Shown: positions 11,385 to 22,720 of the stretch, in pieces | Layout: the number at the start of each line of letters is the position of its first letter | Position numbering within the stretch: position 1 is the stretch's first letter | DNA from: Ashinkailepas kermadecensis | Taxonomy: Eukaryota > Arthropoda > Thecostraca > Neolepadidae | Assembly: GCA_034440615.1 (NCBI GenBank) | Contig: JAOTOM010005103.1 | Coordinates: forward strand, 107,501 to 171,500 | Direction: 5' to 3' | DNA length: 64,000 nucleotides | Program-made: the position numbers and the translations under genes | The notes under the pieces: model-generated | The model's input: only the letters and a program-made list of their open reading frames with translations | Databases searched by the model: none | What the model was told of the DNA's origin: nothing

Positions 11385-12625
11385 GGGTCGCCGGCTGGGT
11401 ACTGGTCTGGCAGGCGACGGCGGCCGTGTCGCCTGGCGCGCCGTCCCGGCTGGGTACTGGTCTGGGCGGTGGGCCTCGGTTGGCAGGCGACGGGCCTGTG
11501 CCTTCTCCGCTGTCTCGGTCTGGCAGGCGACGGGCCGTGTCGCCGTGTCCGCCCCGGCTGGGTACTCGGTCTGGGCGGTACCTGAGGCGTGCCTCGGTCT
11601 GGCAGGCGACGGGCCGTGTCGCCGTGTCCGCCCGGGCTGGGTACTTGGGGGGCTGTTGGCAGGCACGGCCGTGTCGCCGTGTCCGCCCGGGCTGGTACTC
11701 GGTCTGGCAGGCGACGGCCTGTCGCCTTCCGCCGGTGTTGGTCTGGCGGCGACGGGCCGTGTCGCCGCGTCCGCCCGGCTGGGTACTCGGTCTGGCAGGC
11801 GACGGGCCGTGTCGCCGTGTCCGCCCGGCTGGGTACTCGGTCTGGCAGGCGACGGGCCGTGTCGCCGTGTCCGCCCGGCTGGGTACTCGGTCTGGGCGGT
11901 ACCTGAGGCGTGCCTCGGTCTGGCAGGCGACGGGCCGTGTCGCCGCGTCCGTCCCGGCTGGGTACTCGGTCTGGCAGGCGACGGGCCGTGTCGCCTTGTC
12001 CGCCCGGCTGGGTACTCGGTCTGGGCGGTACCTGAGGCGTGCCTCGGTCTGGCAGGCGACGGGCCGTGTCGCCGTGTCCGTCCCGGCTGGGTACTCGGTC
12101 TGGCAGGCGACGGGCCGTGTCGCCGCGTCCGTCCCGGCTGGGTACTCGGTCTGGCAGGCGACGGGCCTGTCGCCGCGTCCTCCCGGCTGGGTACTCGGTC
12201 TGGCAGGCGACGGGCCGTGTCGCCTTGTTCGCCCGGCTGGGTACTCGGTTGGGGCTAGGTGCTCGGTCTGGCAGGCGACGGGCCGTGTCGCCGTGTCCGC
12301 CCCGGCTGGGTACTCGGTCTGGGCGCCCCGCCCGGTACCTGAGGCGTTCCTCGGTCCGTCCCGGCTGGGTACTCGGTCTGGGCGCCCCGCCCGGTACCTG
12401 AGGCGTTCCTCGGTCCGCCCCGGCTGGGTACTCGGTCGGGCGCCCCGCCCGGTACCTGAGGCGTTCCTCGGTCCGTCCCGGCTGGGTACTCGGTCTGGGC
12501 GCCCCGCCCGGTACCTGAGGCGTTCCTCGGTCCGCCCGGCTGGGTACTCGGTCGGGCGCCCCGCCCGGTACCTGAGGCGTGTCTCGGTCCGCCCCGGCTG
12601 GGTACTCGGTCTGGGCGCCCCCGCC
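11385..12625. repeat. GC-rich minisatellite, 50-bp units grading into 59-bp units
   Basis: From about 11500 the unit is ggctgggtactcggtctggc, then aggcgacgggccgtgtcgcc and gtgtccgccc (50 bp, for example 11777, 11827, 11877). From about 12300 the second half is replaced by gcgccccgcccggtacctga and ggcgttcctcggtccg, giving 59 bp. Mixed units carrying ggtacctgaggcgtgcctc occur in the middle, so the two types are related by exchange. Frames of 520 aa (plus) and 466 aa (minus) are array artefacts. Confidence 0.95.
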
Positions 12626-13769
12626 CGCTGGCAGCAAATGGCGGCATTGTTCTGTAGCATCGATAAAAATATGGCGTGCACTGGCGGATCGGCGCGGGGG
12701 ATGGAAGCAGCAGAGTAATCACCCACCCACCCCCACAAAAAAGTGCATAGTCACGTAAATGCAGTGTTCTCGCATTTTATTGATATCAGAGGAACGATGT
12801 TCAACACTCTCGGAGCCCTAATGCGTCCAAAACCAAGGTTTCTGGAAAAAACCTGGTTTTGGAACTTTTGCCATTCTTCCTCCCTGAAGTAACTTCATCC
12901 TTGCCGTGTGGATTCGCCGCTGATGATGCGACAGAAAATTGGTGTGGATTCGATACTGTATTTGTTTTCTTGTACCGAACGATCGACGTCGGCGAGATAA
13001 TTTGTCATGCTGTATTGCAAACAAGCAGCCGAAGATTTCTGGTGAAGCGATGCTTTGTGCCAGTTGCAAACTTTGTCTTGTATAGTGACCGCCAGCAAAT
13101 CGCACACAGTTTTGTTCTTCATCCTCTTTAAATTAATTTAACAAGCTCTAATTGATGGGAATTACGTGGGTATGCTGTTAACAGCGGCAAAGTTATGTTG
13201 TTTTCTGTGTTGTTACCACATTGATGGTAGGCTGTATAATTTGCGCCACCTACCAGGCTATTCACTTGAATGACTCGTTAGTTAAATGACTAATTAGTTC
13301 GTTGATTGCCTGGAGGGCTGAAGGGAGCAGAGCCATTACAGTTAGGTTAAGGCACATTGACCCAATTCCTCAAGCCTTGGGGAAACATATTAGTTAGACT
13401 TAATGAACACGTATATTATATCACAGATATTCGTGAAACTTACGTAGTAATACAGAAACTATGAAAATCATTTATTTTTCTACATTGCTTGATAAAGCCA
13501 TGAAATCGAATCTAAATGTTTAATAAGTATCTTTAGCGGATATTTTTCCACTTGAATTATCGAGGAATTAGGTCAATGTGCTTTCATTTCACTAAGTAGT
13601 TCATTCGTTTCACTAATGGGACCATTTACATTGTTGATTTTTTCAGCGCCTTGATAGTTGGATGGAGTTGCCGCTGGCCATGCTATTGCCCATCAGAGGC
13701 TCCCACCGGCTAGATGGATCGGGCTGGTGAACAAACAATCATTTCCAGTCCAACTGGGGACGGCGTCGA
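12626..13769. other. Single-copy stretch, AT-rich after 13.1 kb
   Basis: A minus-strand frame at 12895-13122 (75 aa) and overlapping frames on both strands look less repetitive than most, but match no family I recognise. They may be a decayed element. No boxes or arrays seen. Confidence 0.5.
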
Positions 13770-15770
13770 TATTGAACCGGGCCGTGACACCATCTGACCC
13801 ACGGCGATATTGAGCCGGACCGTAACATCATCTGACCCACGGCGATATTGAGCCGGACCGTGACATCATCTGACCCACGGCGATGTTGAGCCGAACCGTG
13901 ACATCATCTGACACACGGCGATATTGAGCCGGGCCGTGACATCTGACCCACGGCGATATTGAGCCGGGCCGTGACATCATCTGACCCACGGCGAGACATC
14001 ATCTGACCCACGGCGATATTGAGCAGGGCCATGACATCATCTGACACACGGCGAGACATCTTCTGACCCACGGCGATATTGAGCCGGGTCGTGACATCAT
14101 CTGACCCACGGCGATATTGAGCCGGACCGTGACATCATCTGACCCACGGCGAGACATCATCTGACCAACGGCGATATTGAGCCGGGCCGTGACATCATCT
14201 GACCCACGGTGATATTGAGCCGGGCCTTGACATCATCTGACCCACGGCGAGACATCATCTGACCCACGGCGATATTGAGCCGGGCCGTGACATCATCTGA
14301 CCCACGGCGATATTGAGCTGGGCCGTGACATCTGACCCACGGCGATATTGAGCCGGACCGTGACATCATCTGACCCACGGCGATATTGAGCCGGACCGTG
14401 ACATCATCTGACCCACGGCTATATTGAGCAGGGCCTCATCTGACCCACGGCGATATTGAGCCGGGCCATGACATCATCTGACCCACGGCGATATTGACCC
14501 ACGGCGAGACATCATCTGACCCACGGCGATATTGAGCCGGGCCGTGACATCATCTGACCCACGGCTATATTGAGCCGGACCGTGACATCATCTGGCCCAC
14601 GGCTATATTGAGCAGGGCCTCATCTGACCCACGGCGATATTGAGCCGGACCGTGACATCTGACCCACGGCGCGACATCTGACCCACGGCGATATTGAGCC
14701 GGGCCGTGACATCATCTGACCCACGGCTATATTGAGCCGGACCGTGACATCATCTGACCCACGGCTATATTGAGCCGGACCGTGACATCATCTGACCCAC
14801 GGCTATATTGAGCCGGGCCATGACATCATCTGACCCACGGCGATATTGACCCACGGCGAGACATCATCTGACCCACGGCGATATTGAGCCGGGCCGTAAC
14901 ATCATCTGACCCACGGCTATATTGAGCCGGACCGTGACATCATCTGACCCACGGCGATATTGAGCTGGGCCGTGACATCATCTGACCCACGGCGATATTG
15001 ACCGACGGCGAGGCATCATCTGACCGACGGCGATATTGAGCCGGACCGTGGCATCATCTGACCCACGGTGATATTGAGCCGGCATCATCTGACCCACGGC
15101 GATATTGAGCCGGGCCGTGACATCATCTGACCCACGGCGATATTGACCCACGGCGAGACATCATCTGACCCACGGCGATATTGAGCAGGGCCGAGACCTC
15201 ATCTGACCCACGGCGATATTGAGCCGGGCCGTGACATCATCTGACCCACGGCGATATTGAGCTGGGCCGTGACATCATCTGACCCACGGCGATATTGACC
15301 CACGGCGAGACATCATCTGACCCACGGCGATATTGAGCCGGACCGTGACATCATCTGACCCACGGCGAGACATCATCTGACCCACGGCGATATTGAGCCG
15401 GACCGTGACATCATCTGACCCACGGCGATATTGACCCACGGCGAGACATCATCTGACCCACGGCGATATTGAGCCGGACCGTGACATCATCTGACCCACG
15501 GCGATACATCATCTGACCCACGGCGATATTGAGCCGGGCCGTGACATCATCTGACCCACGGCGAGACATCATCTGACCCACGGCTATATTGAGCAGGGCC
15601 GAGACCTCATCTGACCCACGGCGATATTGAGCCGGACCGTGACGTCATCTGACCCACGGCGATATTGAGCCGGACCGTGACATCATCTGACCCATGGCGA
15701 TATTGAGCTGGGCCGTGACATCTGACCCACGGCGATATTGAGCCGGACCGTGACAGCGGACGACCCACGG
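13770..15770. repeat. 38-bp minisatellite with 22-bp short variants
   Basis: Unit gatattgagccgggccgtga, then catcatctgacccacggc. Short variants (gagacatcatctgacccacggc type) lack the gatattgagccg half and recur many times. About 2.0 kb, roughly 55 units. It contains stops in most frames. Confidence 0.97.
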
Positions 15771-16799
15771 CGTGGCTGCACTGCCACGCTATCCTCCAGA
15801 ATACAAGTTTCCGCTGTGGAGACTTCTCGACAGATTTTCCTCTACAGCGTGTAGACTTGCAGGTCGGCGTCCGGTCTGCCAAGCGACGCCGCATTCTCAG
15901 CTCACATTGCCGTAAATTGGCGCAGAGGAACCGGTGGCGGGAGAGATGGATGATCCAATGCCATGATTTGACAGTGCTGTGGTATGTAAATATCCAGTAT
16001 TTCCAAAGTATCTAGCTGGGCATAGATGATCATGGATGAATTGGTGCTGAGCTGGAGGTGAGACGTCTGTTGTGAATGGGGGAGGGGGAAGGCAGCTTAT
16101 GGCAGTGGCAGCGACAGGAGAACATTGTACTCTGGAGAAGAGTGTGCATTGTCCTCCGCTGAAGCGCCGTCGTTTTGTGTGCTTGCCATGCCTGCACGGC
16201 AGCTGTGCATTTCCGCTCATCTCCGACAACGTGGTGGCGTATCATTGCCGCGATAATGATGGGCCATTGCATCACGCGCAGCCATCCAGTCTCTGCGAGT
16301 CACTACCCCTCACCCGGCTCACCACCGGGAATGTCACAGGGCAGTGTGGAATTTGTGCCTGTGTGTATGTATGTGACGAGTTTACAAGGTGGTGTGCAAG
16401 AGTAGATAATATGGGAGTGGTACATGAGTACAGGAGAGTGTGAAAACCGGTGCAGGGAAGCATGTGGGTAGAAATCACGGAGTTTTGGGAGTAGCACGGA
16501 GTATGCTTGGAACTGGGGCAGGGTAGTCTTGGGGCTGACACGGGTTTGTGTCGGAACTGGCACATCAGAGTCTGAGGACCTAAACAAGGGAGCGTTTAAA
16601 CATTTAAATGCAATGATACAAGACACAATATGCATTGAGGCGTGATGATCGAAATATCAGGACCGCACCCTCACCGGCACCGACGCACCGGGTCGTCGGT
16701 ATCGACGCAGCTCGATCAGCCTCGTCGTTCTCGACGCTCCGAGCCAGTGCAAACAGGCGCGCCTGTTTGCACTGGGCTGCGCTGGCTGTTGGGTGGTCG
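15771..16799. other. Single-copy stretch
   Basis: No array or gene is recognised, apart from the perfect palindrome listed separately. Small frames at 16072-16443 and 16272-16635 are unrecognised. Confidence 0.5.
16744..16775. other. 32-bp perfect spacerless palindrome
   Basis: The half ccagtgcaaacaggcg is followed directly by its exact reverse complement. The centre is GGCGCGCC between 16759 and 16760. Symmetry stops outside these 32 bp. Confidence 0.95.
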
Positions 16800-17095
16800 T
16801 GTGTCGAGTGTCGGCACACATCTGCACCGACAGTTGATCGTGTTTGAGTACGCCGCAGCCGCTGGCAGGCGGCCATGACTGGTCGGTGTCGAGTGTCGAA
16901 TGTCGAGTGTCGGCACACATCTGCACCGACAGTTGATCGTGTTTGAGTACGCCGCAGCCGCTGGCAGGCGGCCATGACTGGTCGGTGTCGAGTGTCGAAT
17001 GTCGAATGTCGGCACACATCTGCACCGACAGTTGATGCGTGTTCGAGTGCGCCGCAGACGCTGGCAGGCGGCCGTGACTGGTCGGTGTCGAAAGC
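16800..17095. repeat. 99/100-bp tandem repeat, about 2.7 copies
   Basis: gctggcaggcggccatgact recurs at 16861, 16960 and 17060. Each unit ends with gtgtcggcacacatctgcac and cgacagttgatcgtg. Confidence 0.93.
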
Positions 17096-17463
17096 CTGGC
17101 GTGAGTCGATTTGCCGCGAATGTCGTGCACGTGACGCTGTGTTCAGAATGGTTCTCTGTGGTGAAGGTGTGTGGATGAACTGCAAGAGCCACTCCCACCC
17201 TCACCCCCATCCCCTACTCATTGTACTCGCCTCTTTCGAACCCATCAGGTTTGGTGTATCAGAGGTGTGTGATGTTAGTATCAGGGATGCGAATTCCATC
17301 CGTGGTATGGGATGTCCTGGCTTCGATGCCAGTAGTTATGCCATGTCTACGGATGGCCCAGGATGGCATGGACGCAGCTGGCTGGCTGACGCAGCTGGCT
17401 GGCTGACATGGCACCAATCCTTCAACTAGATCAACTGTGAAGGAACGAATGAGTAATGTCTCC
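17096..17463. other. Single-copy spacer
   Basis: Nothing recognised apart from a small direct repeat gcagctggctggctgac near 17370-17405. Confidence 0.5.
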
Positions 17464-17477
17464 CAGATGTGAGTGTG

Positions 17478-17513
17478 CTGCATGACCACTGCAGTCGATG
17501 CGCCCCTAAACCG
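17478..17513 (+). mobile_element. Minimal tail-B insertion (36 bp) with perfect TSD
   Basis: The 36-bp insert (ctgcatgaccactgcagtcg, then atgcgcccctaaaccg) is flanked by perfect 14-bp duplications cagatgtgagtgtg at 17464-17477 and 17514-17527. The insert is only the end of the tail-B module, which points to extreme 5' truncation during target-primed reverse transcription. Confidence 0.85.
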
Positions 17514-17527
17514 CAGATGTGAGTGTG

Positions 17528-17934
17528 TGTTGTAGTCCTGTATAGCAGTATCTTGTATAAACGCGCTGGAAGTTGCTAATCGATACGCTAAATGTTGACA
17601 AGCTGAACTTTATGTACCACATAATTTTACTTCACATGCAGGAAAGTAAGGCGCCATAATCAAGCTCCTGAGCTCTCGTACACTGCCAAATGGCTAATTG
17701 AAGTTTAGTTTATATGATGGAAGATCATGGTTACGATATGTGGTGAGCTATGAAGACAGATTGCTACAAATGGTGCTGAAGCTGCGATTGGACATACAAA
17801 TATATAGTTGTACCGTGCCTTGAGCGTGCATGTGCGAGGTTTTGGTATAGTGGATCTCTGCCAGCCTTCACAGTTCGCTGGACTGGAGTAAGCTCGTAGT
17901 TTGGAACAAACTATGTGCAAGGGATGCCTATCCT
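17528..17934. other. Single-copy spacer
   Basis: AT-rich. No feature recognised. Confidence 0.5.
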
Positions 17935-18085
17935 GTGTACGCGGCAGCTGAGTCCGTAGGCTGCTGGACTCCTGATCTCGAGTTAAAATCCCACAACCAG
18001 CGGAATTACCGAGTTCACCCGCGACCAATCGACGTAAGATGTTGGCGACCCTATATGGCCTTACAGTTGAATGCGTCCGAAAAGC
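17935..18085 (+). mobile_element. SINE-A, degenerate copy
   Basis: A decayed tRNA-like head (gcagctgagtccgtaggctg; B box reduced to gagttaaaatcc) is followed by a good match to the SINE-A body: acccgcgaccaatcgacgta, ttggcgaccctatatggcct, gttgaatgcgtccg. No TSD was seen. It is older than the 21.6-, 31.7- and 49.0-kb copies. Confidence 0.75.
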
Positions 18086-21017
18086 ACTCAAAGTTAGTCT
18101 CGGTGCACGCGTGGTGCCACGTCGCGAGCACCACGTCACGATCACGGCCCGTCTAAAAAGACAAAGGACAACCGTGTTAGCGCTGCCATAACAGCGACAC
18201 GATTGCACCTTGAAGATGCCGTTCACCGGCTGTTACACTACGTAGGGCTCCTTGTGCAGCAGCCATGCACCTCGTAACAATTGATCCGGCAATCTCGGTG
18301 TGATAACAGTCCGCCAGACAGCCACATTACATGTAGTCCAAGGCTGTACGGCGTGCTGGCCACGGCTCGTGTCTCAATTGCGGCAACTCGCCGTCACTTC
18401 GTCGGCCGTGACGCTGGAACGTTCGCCGCGCGCTGTTCCGGCGCCGCGTGGCAGTTAAAACCGGCGGTGGAACGACGGGCGGGATGTCTCAACACCGACG
18501 AGAGCGCGTTTGCCGCGTAGCTAATCGATACCGCGAGAGCGTTTGACTGCGTAGCTAATTGGTATGGCCGGAGCGTTCACTGCGTATTCAATCGTTATGA
18601 GGGGGGGGCGTTTGGTTGTTCTCGTCGATTTGGTGTATTTGTCTTTTTTTTTGTCAGCCATGGGTACGGTCTACAGCAGTGAGGAAATTTCACTTGTTAC
18701 GACGATGTCAGAATAAAACATAAGGTCTGAAAATTCGTGAAGACGTGGACATGGATTGGGAAACATGAATTTGCCAGAAAACCCGATACAATTTACAATT
18801 AGTCTGGAATCTCTTGGGGAGTTTTGCTTTTATTGCACCTTGTACTAGAATGTTTTCTGTTGCCCGAGCTGTTCAGAAGTACGGAAATGCTATTACTATT
18901 AGAATGTCTATATTATGCTAATTTGGACATGAATGCGAAGGAAAATTATCCGTTTGACGCCATTTCCCAACACTAAAAATGTTCTAGCATCACAAAATAG
19001 GTCTGGTAGCGATAAGTAATGACGCAGGTCATTGCTCCCATGACCCACCGTCCACACTGGTATATGCTGCAATAGGAACATCGCTGAGCATGTGCTAACC
19101 CATGACAGAGAAGACGTCGAAAAAGCAAGTTCGAAATCGCACGCTAACATCCAGAGTAACCTACTGCATAACTAGCTTCCATGAATAATTTCCAAATAAT
19201 CATTGTTGAAGACGTCCTAGCTTAGCTTGGTCTGGTCGATTGGTTAGTCGGAAAGTGTGTTATTGTGAGCTTTGTTGCAAATTATTGTAAGTGGCATATC
19301 GAAATTCGAATTCAGACTTCCAGTTTGTGTCCGAATTTCACCAGGAGATCGGTTCGACGATCGACATCGATCGATTTTTCGGCCTCGATCTTCTCGACAA
19401 ATATTGGGCAGCGACATCTCCCATGCTAACACTACATAACATCGTCGGTAGCTAAAACTTGGTATCAATTTTTGGGGAAATTAAACGATGAAAATGTTTG
19501 GATTTTTTCCAAGCTTTCAAACAGGGTGGAAACATTTTATTTTGCTTTGGCCCTAAACGTCATCTGTTCGAAAATGTCCATCTTCAACAGTTGACATACT
19601 TCCATGCATTTGACGTTGACGGGATCGGTGACCTTGACTTTTACACGTGTCACCTGTATTGGGCCAAGTCTTCAGTTTCCATGGCACCGATATTGAAACA
19701 CGACATCATGTTTGTTTCGCGACCAGCGTCCGAAACCTACTCGAAGTTGACTGACCGACTGTACCCCAACACTGACCTGTTTTGACCTGACCTGGAAGAT
19801 CAACCAAACGAGATAGATACAAATGTGTCGAGTAGCTCTGAAAGATCACGGGTGTAACTACGTATGCCGTTTCCTGTGTCTCTCTATTTTGTTTCAAACA
19901 CAATTTATTTGATATGGTGAGAGGGTCAAAACAGCACCAGCGCGCTGCGAGGAGTAGAACATGTTGTCGCACTACGGGAGCTTAGCCTCAGTCTAATGTT
20001 GTAATTATCCCATTCGAATTTGTCCATCGCCGTCACTGCAGATGGTTTCAAACTAGGTCTTTGTACATATTGTTGATCGTCTATCGATCCAAATTAATGC
20101 TGGGCTCGGTTCGTACCACATGTCTGAATCGGTTGAGCTAACCCGGAAGGTTCGGTCGTGCCTACCTGGAACGACCATTTGTGATCATCTATCACTCGCT
20201 ATTTAACATGGATGCCTATTATTTTGGGTGTGATGGCGCTGCTTTAGTCGATTTGTGTCAGGCTGACCTTTGCTTTGACCTGTCAGTTCATCAGTGTTGC
20301 TGAGTCACGAACGATGGTCATCATCAGGTAGCTTTTGTTCCAAGCCAATGACTGACGTGTGTTCCGCCGCTCTAGCTCAATATAAACATATATGGGATTC
20401 CTCTATACCATTGCGATCCAAATGCAGGTAATCGACCGTCTGTGTAAGCGTTCAACTGAATAAATGTTCAACATTAAAGGTGGAAGCAAAGGGGGCACAT
20501 CCTCTTCAATCGTTTCCGACGATCAGCTCTGATTTGAAGAAAAACTATCCCGAGAATCAGACCGTTTATCTTCCCTGTAGGCACTTCTTTGTGCCGCAAA
20601 AACTTGCTAACATACCGCTTCCTGTCGTATATAAAAGCAATAACAGAAACTCGAACGGAATAAACCAGTTTGATGACGGCTGGAGATGTCTGGCACACAG
20701 TTTAGCTGGTGATCTCTGAGGAGTTGGAGAACTGCTCAGAACATTGGCGCGGCTTCCTTTTGTCCCTGAAATGTTCGGGAATATTTGTCCGACGTTCTGT
20801 GTCGACTTTGCTTCCATCTATCTTTGATAGTTGTTTGCTATTTTGCTTACGTTGCTGCAAAGCTGGAGTCAATTACTGAACACGTCAACTGCCTGCAGAA
20901 GTGGCCGTTCGTGGCTGGGGAAGGGTGACGACAGAGGGCGAGGTATATGACTCCCGTCACTGAAGTCATACAGGTCACGTGCCTGCAGCACGCGAGTTCC
21001 ATGCTGAAGGCACATGA
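18086..21017. other. Longest single-copy stretch, AT-rich from 18.6 kb
   Basis: No arrays, SINEs or gene families are recognised. Open frames at 18281-18520, 19498-19785 (95 aa) and 20480-20719 (79 aa) have a plausible amino acid mix, but I cannot place them. If the window has an unrecognised exon, this is a likely place. Confidence 0.5.
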
Positions 21018-21535
21018 TCTGGCAGTGACTGTGGGCGGCGTGATCTGGCAGTGATTGTGGGCGGCGTGATCTGGCAGTAACTGCGGGTGGCGTGATCTGG
21101 CAGTGACTGTGGGCGGCGTGATCTGGCAGTGACTGTGGGCGGCGTGATCTGGCAGTGACTGTGGGCGGCGTGATCTGGCAGTGATTGTGGGCGGCGTGAT
21201 CTGGCAGTGACTGTGGGCGGCGTGATCTGGCAGTGACTGTGGGCGGCGTGATCTGGCAGTGACTGGGCGGCGTGATCTGGCAGTAACTGTGTGCGGCGTG
21301 ATCTGGCAGTGACTGTGGGCGGCGTGATCTGGCAGTGACTGTGGGCGGCGTGATCTGGCAGTGACTGTGGGCGGCGTGATCTGGCAGTGACTGTGGGCGG
21401 CGTGATCTGGCAGTGACTGTGGGCGGCGTGATCTGGCAGTGACTGCGGGCGGCGTGATCTGGCAGTGACTGTGGGCGGCGTGATCTGGCAGTGACTGTGG
21501 GCGGCGTGATCTGGCAGTGACTGTGGGCGGCGGGT
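21018..21535. repeat. 26-bp minisatellite, about 20 copies
   Basis: Unit gtgatctggcagtgactgtg plus ggcggc, with few variants and one short copy. The minus strand reads as (S-R-R-P-Q-S-L-P-D-H-A-A-H-S-H-C-Q-I-T-P)-like frames, up to 255 aa. These are artefacts. Confidence 0.97.
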
Positions 21536-21637
21536 GGCCAGTTGTGTCGACGAGACACACCCGATGCTGGATGTGCTGCCACAACACACTTCCTTTGGAC
21601 ACATAGTGTCGCAACGGAATGTTGAAATGAAGGCTGG

Positions 21638-21799
21638 GAGGGGACGAGTGGTCTAGGGGTAAGATGCTCGTCTCACAATCGAAAGGTTGTGGGTTCGAGT
21701 CTCACCTGTCGCTACTCTTCGTCCGCGACCAATCGGCGTGAGAGATTGGCGACACTACATAACTCAACGGTCGACGTGTCGTAAAACCAATAACCAACC
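21638..21799 (+). mobile_element. SINE-A, full copy with perfect 14-bp TSD
   Basis: A young-looking 162-bp copy. A box gagtggtctaggggtaagat; B box gggttcgagtctc. The body is tcgctactcttcgtccgcga, ccaatcggcgtgagagattg, and the 3' end gtcgtaaaaccaataaccaa. Exact duplications gaaatgaaggctgg lie at 21624-21637 and 21800-21813, which fixes both ends. The internal A and B boxes imply RNA polymerase III transcription. It has no coding capacity, so a LINE must supply the reverse transcriptase. Confidence 0.95.
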
Positions 21800-21813
21800 G
21801 AAATGAAGGCTGG

Positions 21814-22189
21814 TGAAATGGTTAGGTCCGCTTGCGGATTAAGAAAGCAGGACTTGCAACGTCCTGAAGTTGATCAGGTTTCCGGGGTGTGACGTTTTAA
21901 TCGGGTCAGGTCAGGTCAGGTCGGGTCGGCACATGTCATGCCGGATTGTGGAAAATCGCGCATGCGAACATTCGTTTTGTCGTAAAAACACCTGGGGGTT
22001 TCGTTTTGGCTTGTTGAAATAATTACTGGGCGCCGCCGATGAGAGTGTGATTAATAAATCAGTGTGTTTACCCGTTGCTTCCACAAGACAATCAAAGAAG
22101 AAGAATACAAATGTAGGAACATGGGAAATGGTGGTGGCACCTTGGCCGCTGGTACGGCTCAGTCGTTCTGTTGCATTGAAGCCATCGAC
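21814..22189. other. Single-copy spacer with short tcaggtcaggtc run
   Basis: Contains a small pentamer repeat (tcagg/tcggg) at 21901-21930 and nothing else recognised. Confidence 0.5.
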
Positions 22190-22720
22190 GCCGCCCTACA
22201 CTCTCAGGATGGACCCACGTCCCGTCGGCACCGACGATCCCTCTGTCGGTACCGACGGCTTCGACCCCCACCACCGTGGGCATCGACGTATCCGCCATCG
22301 ACACGGACCTTATCTAGCTATGGGACTTCCCTCACGTTGCAATCGTCGGCGCGGGCCCTGCCCTGACGCTTCCAACGTGGTCGGCACGGGCCCTGCCCTG
22401 ACGCTTCCTACATCGTTGGTACCGCCTGGGGTGCCACCTGGGCGCGTCCCTCACCTCTGGTGCTGCTGGCCGCGCTGGTCGTCGCCGTTCTCCCGCGCCG
22501 CCAGGCGCCGCCTCCACCAGGGCACTGTTACAGTTCCACTGGCGCCGCCGCCGCCGCCGCCGCCGCCCGCCGCGTGCTCGCCAGGTGTGTTCGCCGACAG
22601 CCAATTGGCGCTGGCCTGGCAAGCGCGCGCCCTGAAGTGACGCGCCGCGCCCGGAAATGGCGCGAGCGCCCGCCGCTGCCGCTGTTACGCCGGTTGCGCA
22701 TGAGATTGTGACCCGTGTGG
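22190..22720. other. GC- and CpG-rich block with a (GCC)n run
   Basis: Rich in CpG, with a gccgccgccgccgcc run at about 22538-22572. It could be a promoter-type CpG cluster, but no TATA box, first exon or splice donor is identified, and CpG is common throughout this window. The open frames on both strands are those expected of GC-rich DNA. Confidence 0.4.

Noticed and set aside
11156..12738. 520-aa plus and 466-aa minus frames
   Set aside because: GC-rich array without stops. No family similarity outside the repeat.
12818..13131. Overlapping 75-95 aa frames on both strands
   Set aside because: Amino acid composition is plausible, but no family is recognised and both strands are equally open.
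13770..15770. Possible CRISPR-like array
   Set aside because: No constant repeat with unique spacers. Units are contiguous and the genome is eukaryotic. The same applies to the other arrays.
21811..21890. Second tRNA-like head (tggtgaaatggttaggtccg) right of the SINE
   Set aside because: It fits the A-box consensus, but no B box or known body follows at the expected distance.
22190..22720. CpG-island promoter
   Set aside because: CpG is frequent in most of the window, and no first exon or core promoter element can be shown.
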